A stretch of DNA of 64,000 nt from Terribacillus aidingensis (GTDB lineage: Bacteria > Bacillota > Bacilli > Bacillales > Amphibacillaceae): the NCBI RefSeq assembly GCF_040703035.1, contig NZ_CP159996.1, positions 3,196,001-3,260,000 on the forward strand. Reading direction: 5' to 3'. How positions within the stretch are numbered: position 1 is the first letter of the stretch; every line of letters starts with the position of its first letter. A model generated the notes under the pieces. The model worked only from the letters and a program-made list of their open reading frames with translations. It did no database searches and was not told where the DNA came from. The translations under genes were made by a program, and so were the position numbers. Of the stretch, positions 46,819-56,717 are shown piece by piece.

Positions 46819-47631
46819 TTAATAGTCATCGATGATCTTGCCTAACGGATCGCCAGTGTTTCCGTTTCCGCCGCCACCTGAACCGCCTTGTTTCGTAAGT
46901 GCTAGATAAATAAGTGCAAGTGCTACACCGATACCGCCAAGACCCAAAAGTGTGATGGACGGGATTGTAGCTAATACAAAACCAATCGCGAAGAATGGCC
47001 ATACTTCTCTTGTTGCCATCATGTTGATAACCATTGCATAACCAACCGCTACTACCATTCCTCCGCCGACTGCCAAACCGTCTGTCAGCCATGCTGGCAT
47101 CGCTGTAAGCAAGTCTCTAACCGGCGCTGCGCCAATCGCTACAATCAATGCAGCCGGGATCGCAATACGCAGACCCTGCATGATGATTGCGATGATATGC
47201 CACATATCAATCTTTCGGAAGTTCCCTTCCTTTGCTGCTGCATCCATCAGATGCACAATACCTGTCGCCAGCGTTCGAACGATGATTGTCAAAAGCAAAC
47301 CTGCAACTGCAAGTGGAACTGCAATCGCGATTGCAGAAGTAACACCTTCTTCACCTTGACCACCCAAAACTAAAATAATTGCAGATGCAACCGAGGCCAA
47401 TGCAGCATCCGGTGCTACAGCTGCCCCAATGTTTGCCCAGCCTAAAGCGATCAGCTGAAGGGTTCCGCCCAGTATAAGACATGGAACTACTTCTCCTGTA
47501 ACTAAGCCGATTAACGTACAGGCAATGATTGGCTGGTGGAAGTGGAATTCATCTAAGATTCCTTCGACACCGGCTAAAAATGCCACGATAACAACTAATA
47601 TGATTTGAATCATCGTCAAATCCATGATCAT
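46819..47631 (-). CDS. manY: PTS mannose/fructose/sorbose family IIC component
   Basis: 270 residues, seven or so membrane segments. Signatures include GILDEFHFHQPIIACTLIGL and LGGTLQLIALGWANIGAAVA. The C-terminus is Gly-rich (GGSGGGGNGNTG), common in this subunit. Start may be the ATG at 47631 or at 47625; the ribosome site AGGAGG is 4 and 10 nt away respectively. Confidence 0.94.
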   Translation of the reverse strand: MIMDLTMIQIILVVIVAFLAGVEGILDEFHFHQPIIACTLIGLVTGEVVPCLILGGTLQLIALGWANIGAAVAPDAALASVASAIILVLGGQGEEGVTSAIAIAVPLAVAGLLLTIIVRTLATGIVHLMDAAAKEGNFRKIDMWHIIAIIMQGLRIAIPAALIVAIGAAPVRDLLTAMPAWLTDGLAVGGGMVVAVGYAMVINMMATREVWPFFAIGFVLATIPSITLLGLGGIGVALALIYLALTKQGGSGGGGNGNTGDPLGKIIDDY

Positions 47632-47660
47632 TCATCCTCCTTTTTATCTGATTGTCAGGA

Positions 47661-48632
47661 TTACCTTTGTTTGTTTAACTCTGCTTGAGCCCTTCTCAAA
47701 ATCTCGTCCATATTGCCTTTGGAATCGCCAGGCACTTTACGTACATCGAATTTGAGACCCTTTTCTTTCAGCTTCGCGAACGTATCGATATCGTCCTGGC
47801 TGAAGGCAAGTACCTTATTCGGCTGCACTTTACCAGGTGAGTGGGCCATCGAACCAACATTGATTGTTTCGAGTGGTACGCCGCCTTCTACTGCTCTGAG
47901 CGCATCCTGCGGGTTCTCGAAGAGAAGCAGTGCGCGCTGACCGCCAAAGTGCTGATCATCCTTTGCAAGTTCGATCATCTTATTGACTGGAACAACGTGT
48001 GCTTTTACACCTGATGGAGCAGCCTGCTGGATCAACTTCTTACGAAGATCATCCTTTGCTACCTCATCAGAGACGACGATGATGCGTGTAGGATTTGTAT
48101 TCTTCGTCCAAGCAGTCGCTACCTGACCGTGAAGCAAACGAGTATCGATCCGGGCCAATACGTAATCGAATGTACCAGGGGCACCCGCATTGGATGGTCC
48201 TGCCGCAGCAGCTGCAGCAGGAGCTGCTGGCTCTAATGCTTCCGGTTTCACTTGAACCGCTTCTTTCGCAGTGCTAAGAATTTTCGAAGCAATCTCATGC
48301 GCCGTCTCCATGGAGAAGCGCGATGCAAAAGCTTCAATCAGCATTGCCAGGTTTAAGCCAGCTACAATCGCCCATTTGTCCTCGTTCCCCTCAATCAAGC
48401 TGTTGGCTTGGTTGAAAGGAGTTCCACCCCAAAGATCGACTAAAAATAATACTTGATCCTTGTTGTCGAAAGAGGCGATTGCTTTTTCCATTTTTAACTT
48501 TACATCAGCAGGTCCTTCGCTTGGCATCAATGTAACAGCTTCCACATTTTTCTGTTCTCCGAAGATCATCGTCCCGGATTGCAAGATACCAGTAGCAAAT
48601 TCACCATGCGTGGCAATGATAATCCCTACCAT
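47661..48632 (-). CDS. manX: PTS mannose/fructose/sorbose family IIAB component
   Basis: 323 residues from the ATG at 48632 (GGAGG 7 nt upstream). IIA domain with the phosphohistidine in ATHGEFATG (His about 9), an Ala/Pro-rich linker (EALEPAAPAAAAAAGPSNAG, about 145-165), then IIB with its phosphohistidine in RIDTRLLHGQVATAW (about 182). It passes phosphate from HPr to the incoming sugar. Sugar specificity is not certain: mannose, glucose or fructose type. Confidence 0.94.
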   Translation of the reverse strand: MVGIIIATHGEFATGILQSGTMIFGEQKNVEAVTLMPSEGPADVKLKMEKAIASFDNKDQVLFLVDLWGGTPFNQANSLIEGNEDKWAIVAGLNLAMLIEAFASRFSMETAHEIASKILSTAKEAVQVKPEALEPAAPAAAAAAGPSNAGAPGTFDYVLARIDTRLLHGQVATAWTKNTNPTRIIVVSDEVAKDDLRKKLIQQAAPSGVKAHVVPVNKMIELAKDDQHFGGQRALLLFENPQDALRAVEGGVPLETINVGSMAHSPGKVQPNKVLAFSQDDIDTFAKLKEKGLKFDVRKVPGDSKGNMDEILRRAQAELNKQR

Positions 48633-48721
48633 CTTTTTACCTCCTATTAGCATTATTGTTAAAGCTGGAATACACATGGTTCAGCTCGCCTAAAGCGATC
48701 ACTTATTCGATGGAAAACGAT

Positions 48722-48813
48722 AAAAAAGGCATGAGTAAAAAGCAGATTAATGGAAGATGTAGGTATAGAAGGACCCTTTACTTCGTTTTAATCCATGCTT
48801 TTTTACTCATGCC
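48722..48813 (-). promoter_or_regulatory. Long leader hairpin with U-run upstream of the PTS operon (attenuator-like)
   Basis: On the minus strand GGCATGAGTAAAAAAGCA continuing into TGGATTAA pairs with TTAATCTGCTTTTTACTCAT and GCC around a loop of about 37 nt, and is followed by TTTTTTA. It sits about 90 bp before manX and after the proposed promoter, so it may terminate early transcripts or end the DUF956 transcript. Confidence 0.65.
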
Positions 48814-48866
48814 TGATCGAATCAGTAACACGTAAAAAATAATTGCGATAGCTATTTAATTTTATC

Positions 48867-48881
48867 TTGCAAGCGCTTTAA
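48867..48881 (-). promoter_or_regulatory. cre box in the PTS operon leader
   Basis: TTGCAAGCGCTTTAA on the plus strand matches the cre consensus at 14 of 15 positions. It lies downstream of the proposed promoter, where CcpA could act as a roadblock. Confidence 0.7.
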
Positions 48882-48933
48882 TTATGCATTAAAAAAATAA
48901 AGCACTTGAGTTCTTTAGTGAGCTTCCAAAAAT

Positions 48934-48962
48934 ATTGTAGCACACCATTTTTCCCCTTACAA
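48934..48962 (-). promoter_or_regulatory. Proposed sigma-A promoter of the manXYZ-type operon
   Basis: TTGTAA (48962-48957) and TACAAT (48939-48934) are 17 bp apart on the minus strand, between the DUF956 gene and manX. Confidence 0.65.
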
Positions 48963-49017
48963 GACTATTAAGTCAAAAATTTAGTTCATTCTGACCAGAT
49001 AACAATTTTAGATATTG

Positions 49018-49386
49018 TTACTTTTTAACTTTACTTTTTATCCCACGCTTGATGACATCAAAGAATCCTAATGATTTCACCATATGATTCGGATCGACAT
49101 ATTCACGAATCGCTCGGAAAACTCTTTTTGGATCTTTAGAAGAAAATGTATATGTCCCGTTACGTTTCGTTTTGATGGCATAACGCGGAATCCATTTCCC
49201 TTTCAACAGAACAGAAGCTATCACAAGATCAACTTCTTCCCAAGGAATCTGAATAAACTTACGCGCATCACGATTATTAAAGAATTCAAATCCTTTATCT
49301 CCGATCATGATCTTCCCATATTCCGACATTTTATGTGAGGTTGCATCAACAACTAGATCGACTTTTGTATTGATTGACTGAACCAT
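49018..49386 (-). CDS. DUF956 (ManO-type) protein
   Basis: 122 residues beginning MVQSINTKVDLVVDATSHKM, with GKIMIGDKGFEFFNNRD and IQIPWEEVDLVIASVLLKGK. DUF956 proteins are small GRAM/PH-like proteins found with mannose-family PTS operons in Firmicutes; function unknown, possibly regulatory. It lies upstream of manX in the same direction but is separated from it by 385 bp holding a promoter, cre and hairpin. Confidence 0.9.
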   Translation of the reverse strand: MVQSINTKVDLVVDATSHKMSEYGKIMIGDKGFEFFNNRDARKFIQIPWEEVDLVIASVLLKGKWIPRYAIKTKRNGTYTFSSKDPKRVFRAIREYVDPNHMVKSLGFFDVIKRGIKSKVKK

Positions 49387-49483
49387 TTGATCTCCCCCAA
49401 TTCTTTTACTAATGATAATTATACATGCAATGCTAGTTTATGCAAAAAGTACTTCAAACTATGGTGAAGCAATACAAGGCCAA

Positions 49484-49492
49484 TGCTATAAT
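49484..49492 (+). promoter_or_regulatory. Extended -10 promoter of the penicillin-binding protein gene
   Basis: TGCTATAAT is an extended -10 element; the -35 is weak. Transcription from here would start about 30 bp before the ATG at 49529. Confidence 0.6.
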
Positions 49493-49528
49493 GGAATCTA
49501 TATGGAAAAAAAGGAGACGAAGAACAAT

Positions 49529-51583
49529 ATGACTAAAAAAAGGAAGAAAAGACGTGCACTGCTTCCTTTCCGTCTTAATATTTTATTCGGGATTGTTTTC
49601 CTGCTATTCTCTGCCTTAGTTCTGCAGCTTGGAGTTGTACAAATCATCAATGGCGAAGAACATCAGGCAGTGTTGGAAGAGACAACGAATGATATCGCTG
49701 AGATTTCAGTTCCGCGCGGTATGATATATGACAGTGGAGGAAATGTAATAGTAGGGAATGAACCAGTATATTCGATTACATACACCCCGCCAAAGAACGG
49801 AGACCCTGCTGACAAGCGGCTAGATATCGCCACCAAACTCGCCGGCATCATTAAAATGGAAGATAAATCCACAGAAAAAATCTCTGAGCGTGAATACAAG
49901 GAATATTGGTTCTTATTGAATACAGAAGAAGCGAATAAACGCATAACCGCTTCTGAAAAAGCATCACTAGATGATACGGAAGTGTACGACACAACACTTG
50001 AGCGTATTACAGAGAAAGATTATAAAGAGCTTGAAAATGATGAGAATGCGAAACAGATCATTGCCATCAAGCGTGAGCTGGATAGTGCGACCGAACTTGT
50101 TCCACATGTCATCAAGAACAAGGACGTAAGTGAAAGGGAATATGCGACGATTGCTGAGAATATGGGTGACATGTCCGGTATCAATGTGACAATCGATTGG
50201 ATACGTCATTATCCGTATGACGGTTCTCTTCAAGGTATTCTTGGCAGTATCAAGACTGGTATCCCAGAAGGAGAAAAGGATTATTATCAATCACGTAACT
50301 ATCAATTGAACGACCGGATCGGCACAAGTGGTCTGGAGATGGAATATGAAAGCCTCCTGAAAGGTGACAAAAAACGCGTACGTTATGTAACGGATAATAA
50401 TAACAACATTGTTTCCCAAGAAGTAATTTCTGAAGGACAGCGCGGTCAGGATCTTCAGTTATCTATCAATATGGATTTCCAAAAGGAATTGGATAAGATT
50501 GTACGGGATGAACTGAAGGGTGCTATCAATAGGCATCCGGGATTAAACCGTTACGTGGAAGATGCGATGGCAGTCATGCTCAACCCAAACACCGGCGAAA
50601 TTTATGCTGCCAGCGGACAGCACTATAACCGGGAAAACAATAAGTATGAATCTGCCGATACGAACACTGTCTTTAGCGCGAACGCAGTCGGGTCAACTGT
50701 TAAGGGAGCGACCTTGCTTGCCGGTTATCAAGAGGGCGTCGTGAATATGGGAGATGTATTCATCGATAAAAAAATGAAAATTGCAGGTACAGAGCCCAAA
50801 GGATCTTATAAAGATATGGGTCCCACCTCTGACTTGCAGGCTTTACAGAAATCTTCCAACGTATATATGTTCAATATCGCACTGCGCCTAGGCGGCGAAT
50901 ACCATTACAAATACAACCAAAGTGTGTCATTTGATCCTGATTCTTTCCGGGTATTGCGCAACTATTATAATCAAGTGGGATTAGGTGTGGAAACCGGTAT
51001 AGACTTGCCTTCTGAATCTACCGGTTACGTAGGGAACGCAGGTTTAGCTGGTAACCTGATGGACTTTTCGATAGGTCAGTATGACACGTATACCACCATG
51101 CAATTAGCTCAGTATATCTCAACGATCGCAAATGGGGGATACCGTATTAAGCCTCATTTCGTTAGTGAAATACATGATCCCTCTAATGAAAAAGACAAAT
51201 TAGGTCCGCTAACAGAAACAGTGTCTCCCGAAGTACTGAACAAGATTACTGCAACTGATGAACAAATTGAACAAGTGAAGACTGGCTTTAAGAGGGTCTT
51301 CCAAACAACGGACGGTACTGCTTATCGTCATCTTACGGATAAGGCAAAAAGCTATAATATCGCTGGTAAGACAGGAACTGCACAAACAAGTAAAAATGGT
51401 ACGGACTTGGAAAACTGGACATTGATCGGCTATGCAGATGCAGACAATCCTGAAATCGCATTCGCTATCGTAGTGCCAAACCTAGGCATTATCAGTGGCG
51501 GAAATCAGTATCCAATAACATATAATATTGCCAATCGTGCTCTTACGTACTACTACGAGCATACTGCGCCTGAAGAAGAATAG
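49529..51583 (+). CDS. Class B penicillin-binding protein (PBP2a/PbpA-PbpH type transpeptidase)
   Basis: 684 residues from the ATG at 49529; longer in-frame starts lie upstream of the promoter. Basic N-terminus (TKKRKKRRALLPF), one membrane anchor (about 15-40), a PBP dimerisation domain, then the transpeptidase with STVK (Ser about 389), SSN (in QKSSNVYM, about 450) and KTGTA (about 614). It crosslinks peptidoglycan at the outer membrane face, probably during cell elongation as for PbpA/PbpH. Intact. Confidence 0.92.
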   Translation: MTKKRKKRRALLPFRLNILFGIVFLLFSALVLQLGVVQIINGEEHQAVLEETTNDIAEISVPRGMIYDSGGNVIVGNEPVYSITYTPPKNGDPADKRLDIATKLAGIIKMEDKSTEKISEREYKEYWFLLNTEEANKRITASEKASLDDTEVYDTTLERITEKDYKELENDENAKQIIAIKRELDSATELVPHVIKNKDVSEREYATIAENMGDMSGINVTIDWIRHYPYDGSLQGILGSIKTGIPEGEKDYYQSRNYQLNDRIGTSGLEMEYESLLKGDKKRVRYVTDNNNNIVSQEVISEGQRGQDLQLSINMDFQKELDKIVRDELKGAINRHPGLNRYVEDAMAVMLNPNTGEIYAASGQHYNRENNKYESADTNTVFSANAVGSTVKGATLLAGYQEGVVNMGDVFIDKKMKIAGTEPKGSYKDMGPTSDLQALQKSSNVYMFNIALRLGGEYHYKYNQSVSFDPDSFRVLRNYYNQVGLGVETGIDLPSESTGYVGNAGLAGNLMDFSIGQYDTYTTMQLAQYISTIANGGYRIKPHFVSEIHDPSNEKDKLGPLTETVSPEVLNKITATDEQIEQVKTGFKRVFQTTDGTAYRHLTDKAKSYNIAGKTGTAQTSKNGTDLENWTLIGYADADNPEIAFAIVVPNLGIISGGNQYPITYNIANRALTYYYEHTAPEEE

Positions 51584-51651
51584 AAATCCAATTAAATTAT
51601 ATTAAAGGAATATCCTAGAACTCCAACAAAGTTTAGATATGTATGTAATTA

Positions 51652-51684
51652 GGGCATGTTGTCCGGTATCACCGGATACATGCC
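51652..51684 (+). terminator. Terminator after the penicillin-binding protein gene
   Basis: GGCATGT with TCCGGT pairs with ACCGGA and ACATGCC, followed by TTGAATACTTTT. Confidence 0.7.
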
Positions 51685-51824
51685 TTGAATACTTTTACAA
51701 TCTAAAATAAAAACCGATATGCCCCTCACTTTTCAAGTATAATAAAGCCTATTCAGATAGTGCATATAATATTTGTTGGAAATAATACTATATATATGAC
51801 GAAATCAAAAAACGAGGTTAAAAA

Positions 51825-53270
51825 ATGAGTAAAAGTAGTTTTGCGGATTACCATGTAGGTGAAGAAATAAAAAGAGCACTAGATGTGTTAAAATACGAAA
51901 CTCCAACAGAGGTTCAAAGTGAAGTCATTCCATTAGCATTGGAAAATAAAGATCTTCTCGTAAAAGCTCAAACAGGAAGCGGTAAGACTGCCTCCTTTGG
52001 TATTCCCGTGTCCGATATGGTGGTATGGGAGGAGAAGAAACCACAGGCCTTGGTCCTTACCCCGACTAGGGAGCTTGCGGTTCAAGTCCGTCAAGATATC
52101 ACGAATATCGGCAGATTTAAACGTATTAAAGCAGTAGCTGTTTATGGAAAAGAACCTTTTAAGAAGCAAAAGGATGAATTACAACAAAAAACACATGTAG
52201 TCGTTGGAACGCCTGGAAGGGTCATGGATCATATTGAACGCGAGACCCTAGTCTTGGATCAAATAAAGTATCTTATCATAGATGAAGCTGATGAGATGCT
52301 TAATAGAGGTTTCATTGATGAAGTGGAGGCGATCATTAAAAAGCTGCCTTCTAACCGAGTCACCATGGTTTTTTCTGCTACCTTCCCTAAAGATATTGAA
52401 AATCTTTGCCTTAAATATATGAAAGACCCTGCGCGTATTGAGATTGAATCTACCGGAGTCACAGCTGATACCATTGAACATTTATTAATCGAAGCAAAAG
52501 AAGAAGATAAGATTTCACTTCTCAAAGACGTCACAGTTGTAGAAAATCCAGACAGCTGCCTCATTTTCTGCCGAACGAAAGAACACGTAGATACTGTATA
52601 TAATGAGCTGAATGAAGTTGGTTATCCTTGTGAGAGGCTCCACGGGGGACTAGAACAAGAAGACCGTTTTGCTGTTATGGAAGGCTTCAAAACGGGAAAA
52701 TTCCGATATCTGGTGGCGACCGATGTAGCTGCCCGAGGTATTGATATTGATAATGTGAAACTTGTCATCAACTATGACGTTCCAATGGAAAAAGAAGCTT
52801 ACGTACACCGAACTGGAAGAACCGGCCGTGCTGGGAATAAAGGAAAAGCCATCACGTTCTCGACTCCTTATGAAGGAAAATTCATAAAAGCGATTGAAAG
52901 ATACATCGGCTTTGACATACCTACTACAGAAGCTCCCGATCGTCTAGAGGTTGCTGAGGGAAAAGACGCTTTTGAAGAAAAACTCAGCAGCAAACGCATT
53001 GTAAGAAATAATAAAACAGCCCGAATTAATCAAGATATTATGAAGCTCCATTTCAATGGTGGTAAAAAGAAGAAAATTCGTGCTGTTGATTTTGTTGGAA
53101 CGATCGCAAAAATCCCTGGAGTCTCAGCAGAAGATATCGGCATTATAACTATCCAGGATCAAATGTCATATGTCGATATTCTGAATGGAAAGGGCTCAAT
53201 TGTCTTACAAGCCATGGAAAATACGACTATCAAAGGGAAAAAGTTAAGAGTGAGTAAAGCGATTAAATAG
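51825..53270 (+). CDS. dbpA: DEAD-box RNA helicase DbpA (YxiN type)
   Basis: 481 residues. Helicase motifs: Q-motif region [20 protein letters not shown] (about 46-53), PTRELA, TPGR, DEAD (about 154), SAT, and [10 protein letters not shown] (about 331). The C-terminal DbpA RNA-binding domain ([20 protein letters not shown]) targets hairpin 92 of 23S rRNA in homologues. Role: 50S subunit assembly. Confidence 0.94.
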   Translation: MSKSSFADYHVGEEIKRALDVLKYETPTEVQSEVIPLALENKDLLVKAQTGSGKTASFGIPVSDMVVWEEKKPQALVLTPTRELAVQVRQDITNIGRFKRIKAVAVYGKEPFKKQKDELQQKTHVVVGTPGRVMDHIERETLVLDQIKYLIIDEADEMLNRGFIDEVEAIIKKLPSNRVTMVFSATFPKDIENLCLKYMKDPARIEIESTGVTADTIEHLLIEAKEEDKISLLKDVTVVENPDSCLIFCRTKEHVDTVYNELNEVGYPCERLHGGLEQEDRFAVMEGFKTGKFRYLVATDVAARGIDIDNVKLVINYDVPMEKEAYVHRTGRTGRAGNKGKAITFSTPYEGKFIKAIERYIGFDIPTTEAPDRLEVAEGKDAFEEKLSSKRIVRNNKTARINQDIMKLHFNGGKKKKIRAVDFVGTIAKIPGVSAEDIGIITIQDQMSYVDILNGKGSIVLQAMENTTIKGKKLRVSKAIK

Positions 53271-53282
53271 ATTATAGAACGT

Positions 53283-53318
53283 AAATCCCCCTCCTTTTAA
53301 AGATAGAGGGGGATTTTT
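53283..53318 (+). terminator. Terminator after dbpA
   Basis: AAATCCCCCTC pairs with GAGGGGGATTT and is followed by TTTG. Confidence 0.9.
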
Positions 53319-53422
53319 GCTTCCATTAGAATCCAATAACAAAATAAGACGAGTAGCAAGGTTAGCATTCAAGTTTGAGATATTAATTTATTCTACAGTA
53401 CTGCTAAATGAACATTAACAAA

Positions 53423-54709
53423 TCAAGATCGTTGGCGCAGGTCATCGAGCGATTTCACAACTGTATGCGGAATCGGCTTCCATTCAATTTTCTTGAACAA
53501 CGCCACGATGGAGATTGGCAGATAGGTAAACAAAAAGAGCGGGAAAGTGAACAGATAAAAGATTTTCTTCCAGTTTGGACAACGGATTTTACTCCACTCC
53601 ATTATGGTCGTAATAAGCCCAAGTACAAACAGCAATCCATAAATCCACAGAACCCCTAAAGCTCCGCCTATAAGATAGGTCTCAAACAGTCCTTTTCCTT
53701 CTAAGGATACTAGTAAAAGTATCAGTACATTACCGATAAGGCAGAGAATAGAAACAATCACTACAGGCAGCACCGTCATCATCATATCAAAGCATGAAAA
53801 TCTATTGCCTTTTCCACGCAACATACCATAAGATAGCTCTTTACCGTATTTCATGAAGACCTGGTAAAATCCCTTAGCCCAACGCAAACGCTGTTTCCAG
53901 GATTGACTGAATGTTGAAGGCTGTTCGTCATAAAATACTGCGCTGCTGCAATATCCAATCTTTTCACCTTTAATAATCTGAGCGACTGTGAATTCGATGT
54001 CTTCTGTAAGAAGATGATGGACCCAGCCGCCATTTTCTTTAAAAACATCAGCATTCACTAAGAATCCGGTTCCTGAAACGGCACAACTTGTTTTAAGAAA
54101 CATCCTTGGACGGTTAAGGAACTCTGCTTCATACAAAAACCAAAGTGCATATCCAGATGTAATCCAATTTTGATCATAGTTTTTGGAGTTCCTGTAGCTC
54201 GTTATAACCCTGTATCCTTTATTAAAGGTTCTGTTCATCTCAAGAATGTAATTCTCATCAAGAAGATTATCCGCATCAAATACAAAGTATCCATCGTAAT
54301 TTTCAGATGAATAGTCCATTTCAATGATATTAAGTATATGCTTAAGCGCATATCCCTTCCCAACCAGCTTATCATTGAAGCGTTCCGCGACAATCGCTCC
54401 TGCTTCCCGGGCAATGTGGGCTGTATTATCCGTACAGTTGTCAGCAATGACGAAGATATCATATAACTCCTTAGGATAATTCTGGTTTTTTATACTTTCG
54501 ATCAACTGTCCGATAACGAGCTCTTCATTTCGAGCCGGAATTAAGAAAGCGTATTTACGAAGAGGAACTTCTTTCTCACCTGATTCTTTGGTTTTTCTCG
54601 CTTTAAAGGCAACAATTATGTAGACTACTTTATAAACAAATACCAATGTAAATAATAATCCTATGAAGAAAATGAATTGACTTAAAATTTCCAACGTATC
54701 TTTGACCAT
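53423..54709 (-). CDS. Processive family-2 membrane glycosyltransferase
   Basis: 428 residues. An N-terminal membrane segment (about 7-30) precedes a GT-A domain with AFLIPARNEE (about 51), ADNCTDNT (about 87), the DxD in FVFDADNL (about 140), the acceptor-site LTEDIEF (about 232) and QRLRWAKG (about 266). Three or four C-terminal membrane segments follow. These are the D,D,D,Q(R/Q)RW motifs of polymerising synthases (hyaluronan, cellulose, poly-N-acetylglucosamine). No polymer-modifying genes are adjacent, so the product is unknown. The ribosome site is weak (gcgggg). Confidence 0.88.
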   Translation of the reverse strand: MVKDTLEILSQFIFFIGLLFTLVFVYKVVYIIVAFKARKTKESGEKEVPLRKYAFLIPARNEELVIGQLIESIKNQNYPKELYDIFVIADNCTDNTAHIAREAGAIVAERFNDKLVGKGYALKHILNIIEMDYSSENYDGYFVFDADNLLDENYILEMNRTFNKGYRVITSYRNSKNYDQNWITSGYALWFLYEAEFLNRPRMFLKTSCAVSGTGFLVNADVFKENGGWVHHLLTEDIEFTVAQIIKGEKIGYCSSAVFYDEQPSTFSQSWKQRLRWAKGFYQVFMKYGKELSYGMLRGKGNRFSCFDMMMTVLPVVIVSILCLIGNVLILLLVSLEGKGLFETYLIGGALGVLWIYGLLFVLGLITTIMEWSKIRCPNWKKIFYLFTFPLFLFTYLPISIVALFKKIEWKPIPHTVVKSLDDLRQRS

Positions 54710-55208
54710 AATACACCCCGCATCTTAGAATAATAGTCTGATAGTTTATTTCTTCATCCATTTCCATCTGATTTCTTTCATGACTCTAAACAAACTCATG
54801 TTATTTTAGTTTCCAAGGAAATATTCTAAAATAATTAATAGCGCAATCGCAGTATTTCACTTCTTTGTACCCTAATATAAATGTAACAAACATAGATTTT
54901 CTCTCAGCACGTTTCTTGTAAAGATTTGATTAATTAGGCTAACACAAAACGACGCCTTCCATAGGATAGGCGCCGAATCTTATAAGAACCTGTCTAAAAG
55001 CAGGTTTATCTGTTATAGAGATTTATATTTACATTAAAAAAATATAATATTTTCTTAAAGGAATAAATGCCTGATTTACTAAATCTTATTTATAAATTAT
55101 GACAGCCTTCATAAATAATAGCATCCTGCTTTAGATGCCAGCTTATTTGATGGAATCCTGCTGCAAAGCTCATTATTTATATCATTACTTAAAGGAGAAT
55201 TGAGATCA
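54710..55208. other. Gene-free stretch with two adjacent hairpins
   Basis: I find no credible gene in these 500 bp. At 54955-54979 a GC-rich hairpin (CGGCGCCT-N-GGCGTCG) is followed by TTTTGTGTT on the minus strand. Next to it at 54984-55008, AACCTG/CAGGTT forms a second hairpin. Together they may mark a small RNA or leader element. Confidence 0.4.
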
Positions 55209-55430
55209 ATGTACTTTATTTCCGGAATCATTTTTATTGCCATTTCAATTGTAATGTTCTTTTTCGTTGATTTGTTTTCTAGGGCTTTTCCGCATGAAGT
55301 AATGCTATCTGATGAAGATGTGATGCAAGGGTATTATCAAACCGGTTCCCTATGGTTTCCCATTATTGCTGGGATAATCGGCTTATTTTTCATTGTGCTG
55401 CATTTTCTGCTGCATGGAAAAACAAAATGA
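55209..55430 (+). CDS. Small two-pass membrane protein of unknown function
   Basis: 73 residues from the ATG at 55209, preferred over a TTG at 55200 that is too close to GGAG. Two hydrophobic segments (YFISGIIFIAISIVMFFFVD and WFPIIAGIIGLFFIVLHFLL) flank an acidic loop (SDEDVMQGYYQ). No family recognised. A terminator follows 14 bp later. Confidence 0.65.
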   Translation: MYFISGIIFIAISIVMFFFVDLFSRAFPHEVMLSDEDVMQGYYQTGSLWFPIIAGIIGLFFIVLHFLLHGKTK

Positions 55431-55443
55431 TCACGTCTACACT

Positions 55444-55476
55444 AAAAGCCCTCCTAAGAAGGAGAGCTTTTTCTTT
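55444..55476 (+). terminator. Terminator after the 73-residue membrane protein gene
   Basis: AAAAGCCCTCCT pairs with AGGAGAGCTTTT, followed by TCTTTG. Confidence 0.8.
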
Positions 55477-55648
55477 GTATATTTTAGATCATCAGCTCTG
55501 TCTCATTATTCTTTATTTCTGTTCCAGGATATGAAATACTTTAATCTTACTAATATCTCCTTCCAATCCCTAGTTTTCCAATTCAACAATCAACAAAAAA
55601 TGGTAGAATTGTATCTGATAATAATATTTATAAAAGGAGCCTTTCACT

Positions 55649-56701
55649 ATGGGACGCAATCTCCCGAATCACTTCGATATTGCGGCTCTGATGGATAATT
55701 GGTCTGTCAGTATACAGCTTGATAAAAAAGGTACTGCTGCAACTATCCATCAAGAGCTTAGGAAACATATTAACGAGTTTGATGTCGAGACGCTTATCAC
55801 ATATTACCTCTTTGAGAGCCGCTATTATTTGATATTAAAAGACGCTTTAAATAGCGTTGCATCACTTGATAATGCAAAAGCACACCAAGACCACTTCCAT
55901 GATACCCACCGATATTTCTTGCACTTAGCAGAAGGTATTCTTTTCTATGATGAAGGAGATTACCAAAATGCACTTCATTATTTTGAGAAAGCTGAGCGTT
56001 ATATCGAACTCCTGGATGATCCTATAAGTATAGGTGAATTCCACCTTCGAAAAGCCATGACCTACTATTTTCTCGACATTACCAACCTGTCTGTTCTTCA
56101 CACTGCAAGAGCTTCAAAAATATTCAAATCTACTAAAAGACTGGAATTCCTGCTTGCACGGACACACATGCTGCAGGGATTGAATTACATCGATCAGCTC
56201 AACTACGACTCAGCTGAAAAATCTCTTCTCAAAGCTTTAACAATTTTCGAGGAAAAAGAAAATCAAAATTTTATCTCTTCTACAAATCTTAATCTAGGTG
56301 TGCTTTATGTGAAGCGTGGTTTGCCGGCTATGGCAATTCCCTATCTTAATGCAGCATTGCAAGGAAAACAAAAACGAATTGAATTAAAAATCTTATTCTT
56401 ATTAACTGATTGTTATTGGAAAACAAATCAACCCTCTAAAGCGATAGCATGCTATAAAGAAGGATTTCAAGCAAGCATTGAAGAAAATGATATGACAAAG
56501 AAATGGGAATTCGCAATGCTGCATAAAAAATATGAAGACAGGCTGAATTTTGAGATTGTCTGGCAGGAGGGGATAAATTATTTTCAAAGAGTAGAAGATA
56601 ATTATAACGTCAGGCTTTTTTCGAAAGAACTAGCGCAATACTATGCAGATAACAATCAGCATGATCTTGCAATGAAATACTATCTGTTAACTCTTACATA
56701 A
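55649..56701 (+). CDS. Rap-family tetratricopeptide regulator (response-regulator phosphatase type)
   Basis: 350 residues, the family length. The N-terminal three-helix bundle (IAALMDNWSVSIQLDKKGTA onward) is followed by tandem TPR units, such as LAEGILFYDEGDYQNALHYF, LQGLNYIDQLNYDSAEKSLL and LGVLYVKRGLPAMAIPYLNA. Rap proteins dephosphorylate Spo0F or block DNA-binding regulators and are inhibited by imported Phr pentapeptides. A Phr-like gene follows 16 bp downstream. The partner regulator is unknown. Confidence 0.88.
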   Translation: MGRNLPNHFDIAALMDNWSVSIQLDKKGTAATIHQELRKHINEFDVETLITYYLFESRYYLILKDALNSVASLDNAKAHQDHFHDTHRYFLHLAEGILFYDEGDYQNALHYFEKAERYIELLDDPISIGEFHLRKAMTYYFLDITNLSVLHTARASKIFKSTKRLEFLLARTHMLQGLNYIDQLNYDSAEKSLLKALTIFEEKENQNFISSTNLNLGVLYVKRGLPAMAIPYLNAALQGKQKRIELKILFLLTDCYWKTNQPSKAIACYKEGFQASIEENDMTKKWEFAMLHKKYEDRLNFEIVWQEGINYFQRVEDNYNVRLFSKELAQYYADNNQHDLAMKYYLLTLT

Positions 56702-56717
56702 AAAGAGGAGGATTTGT

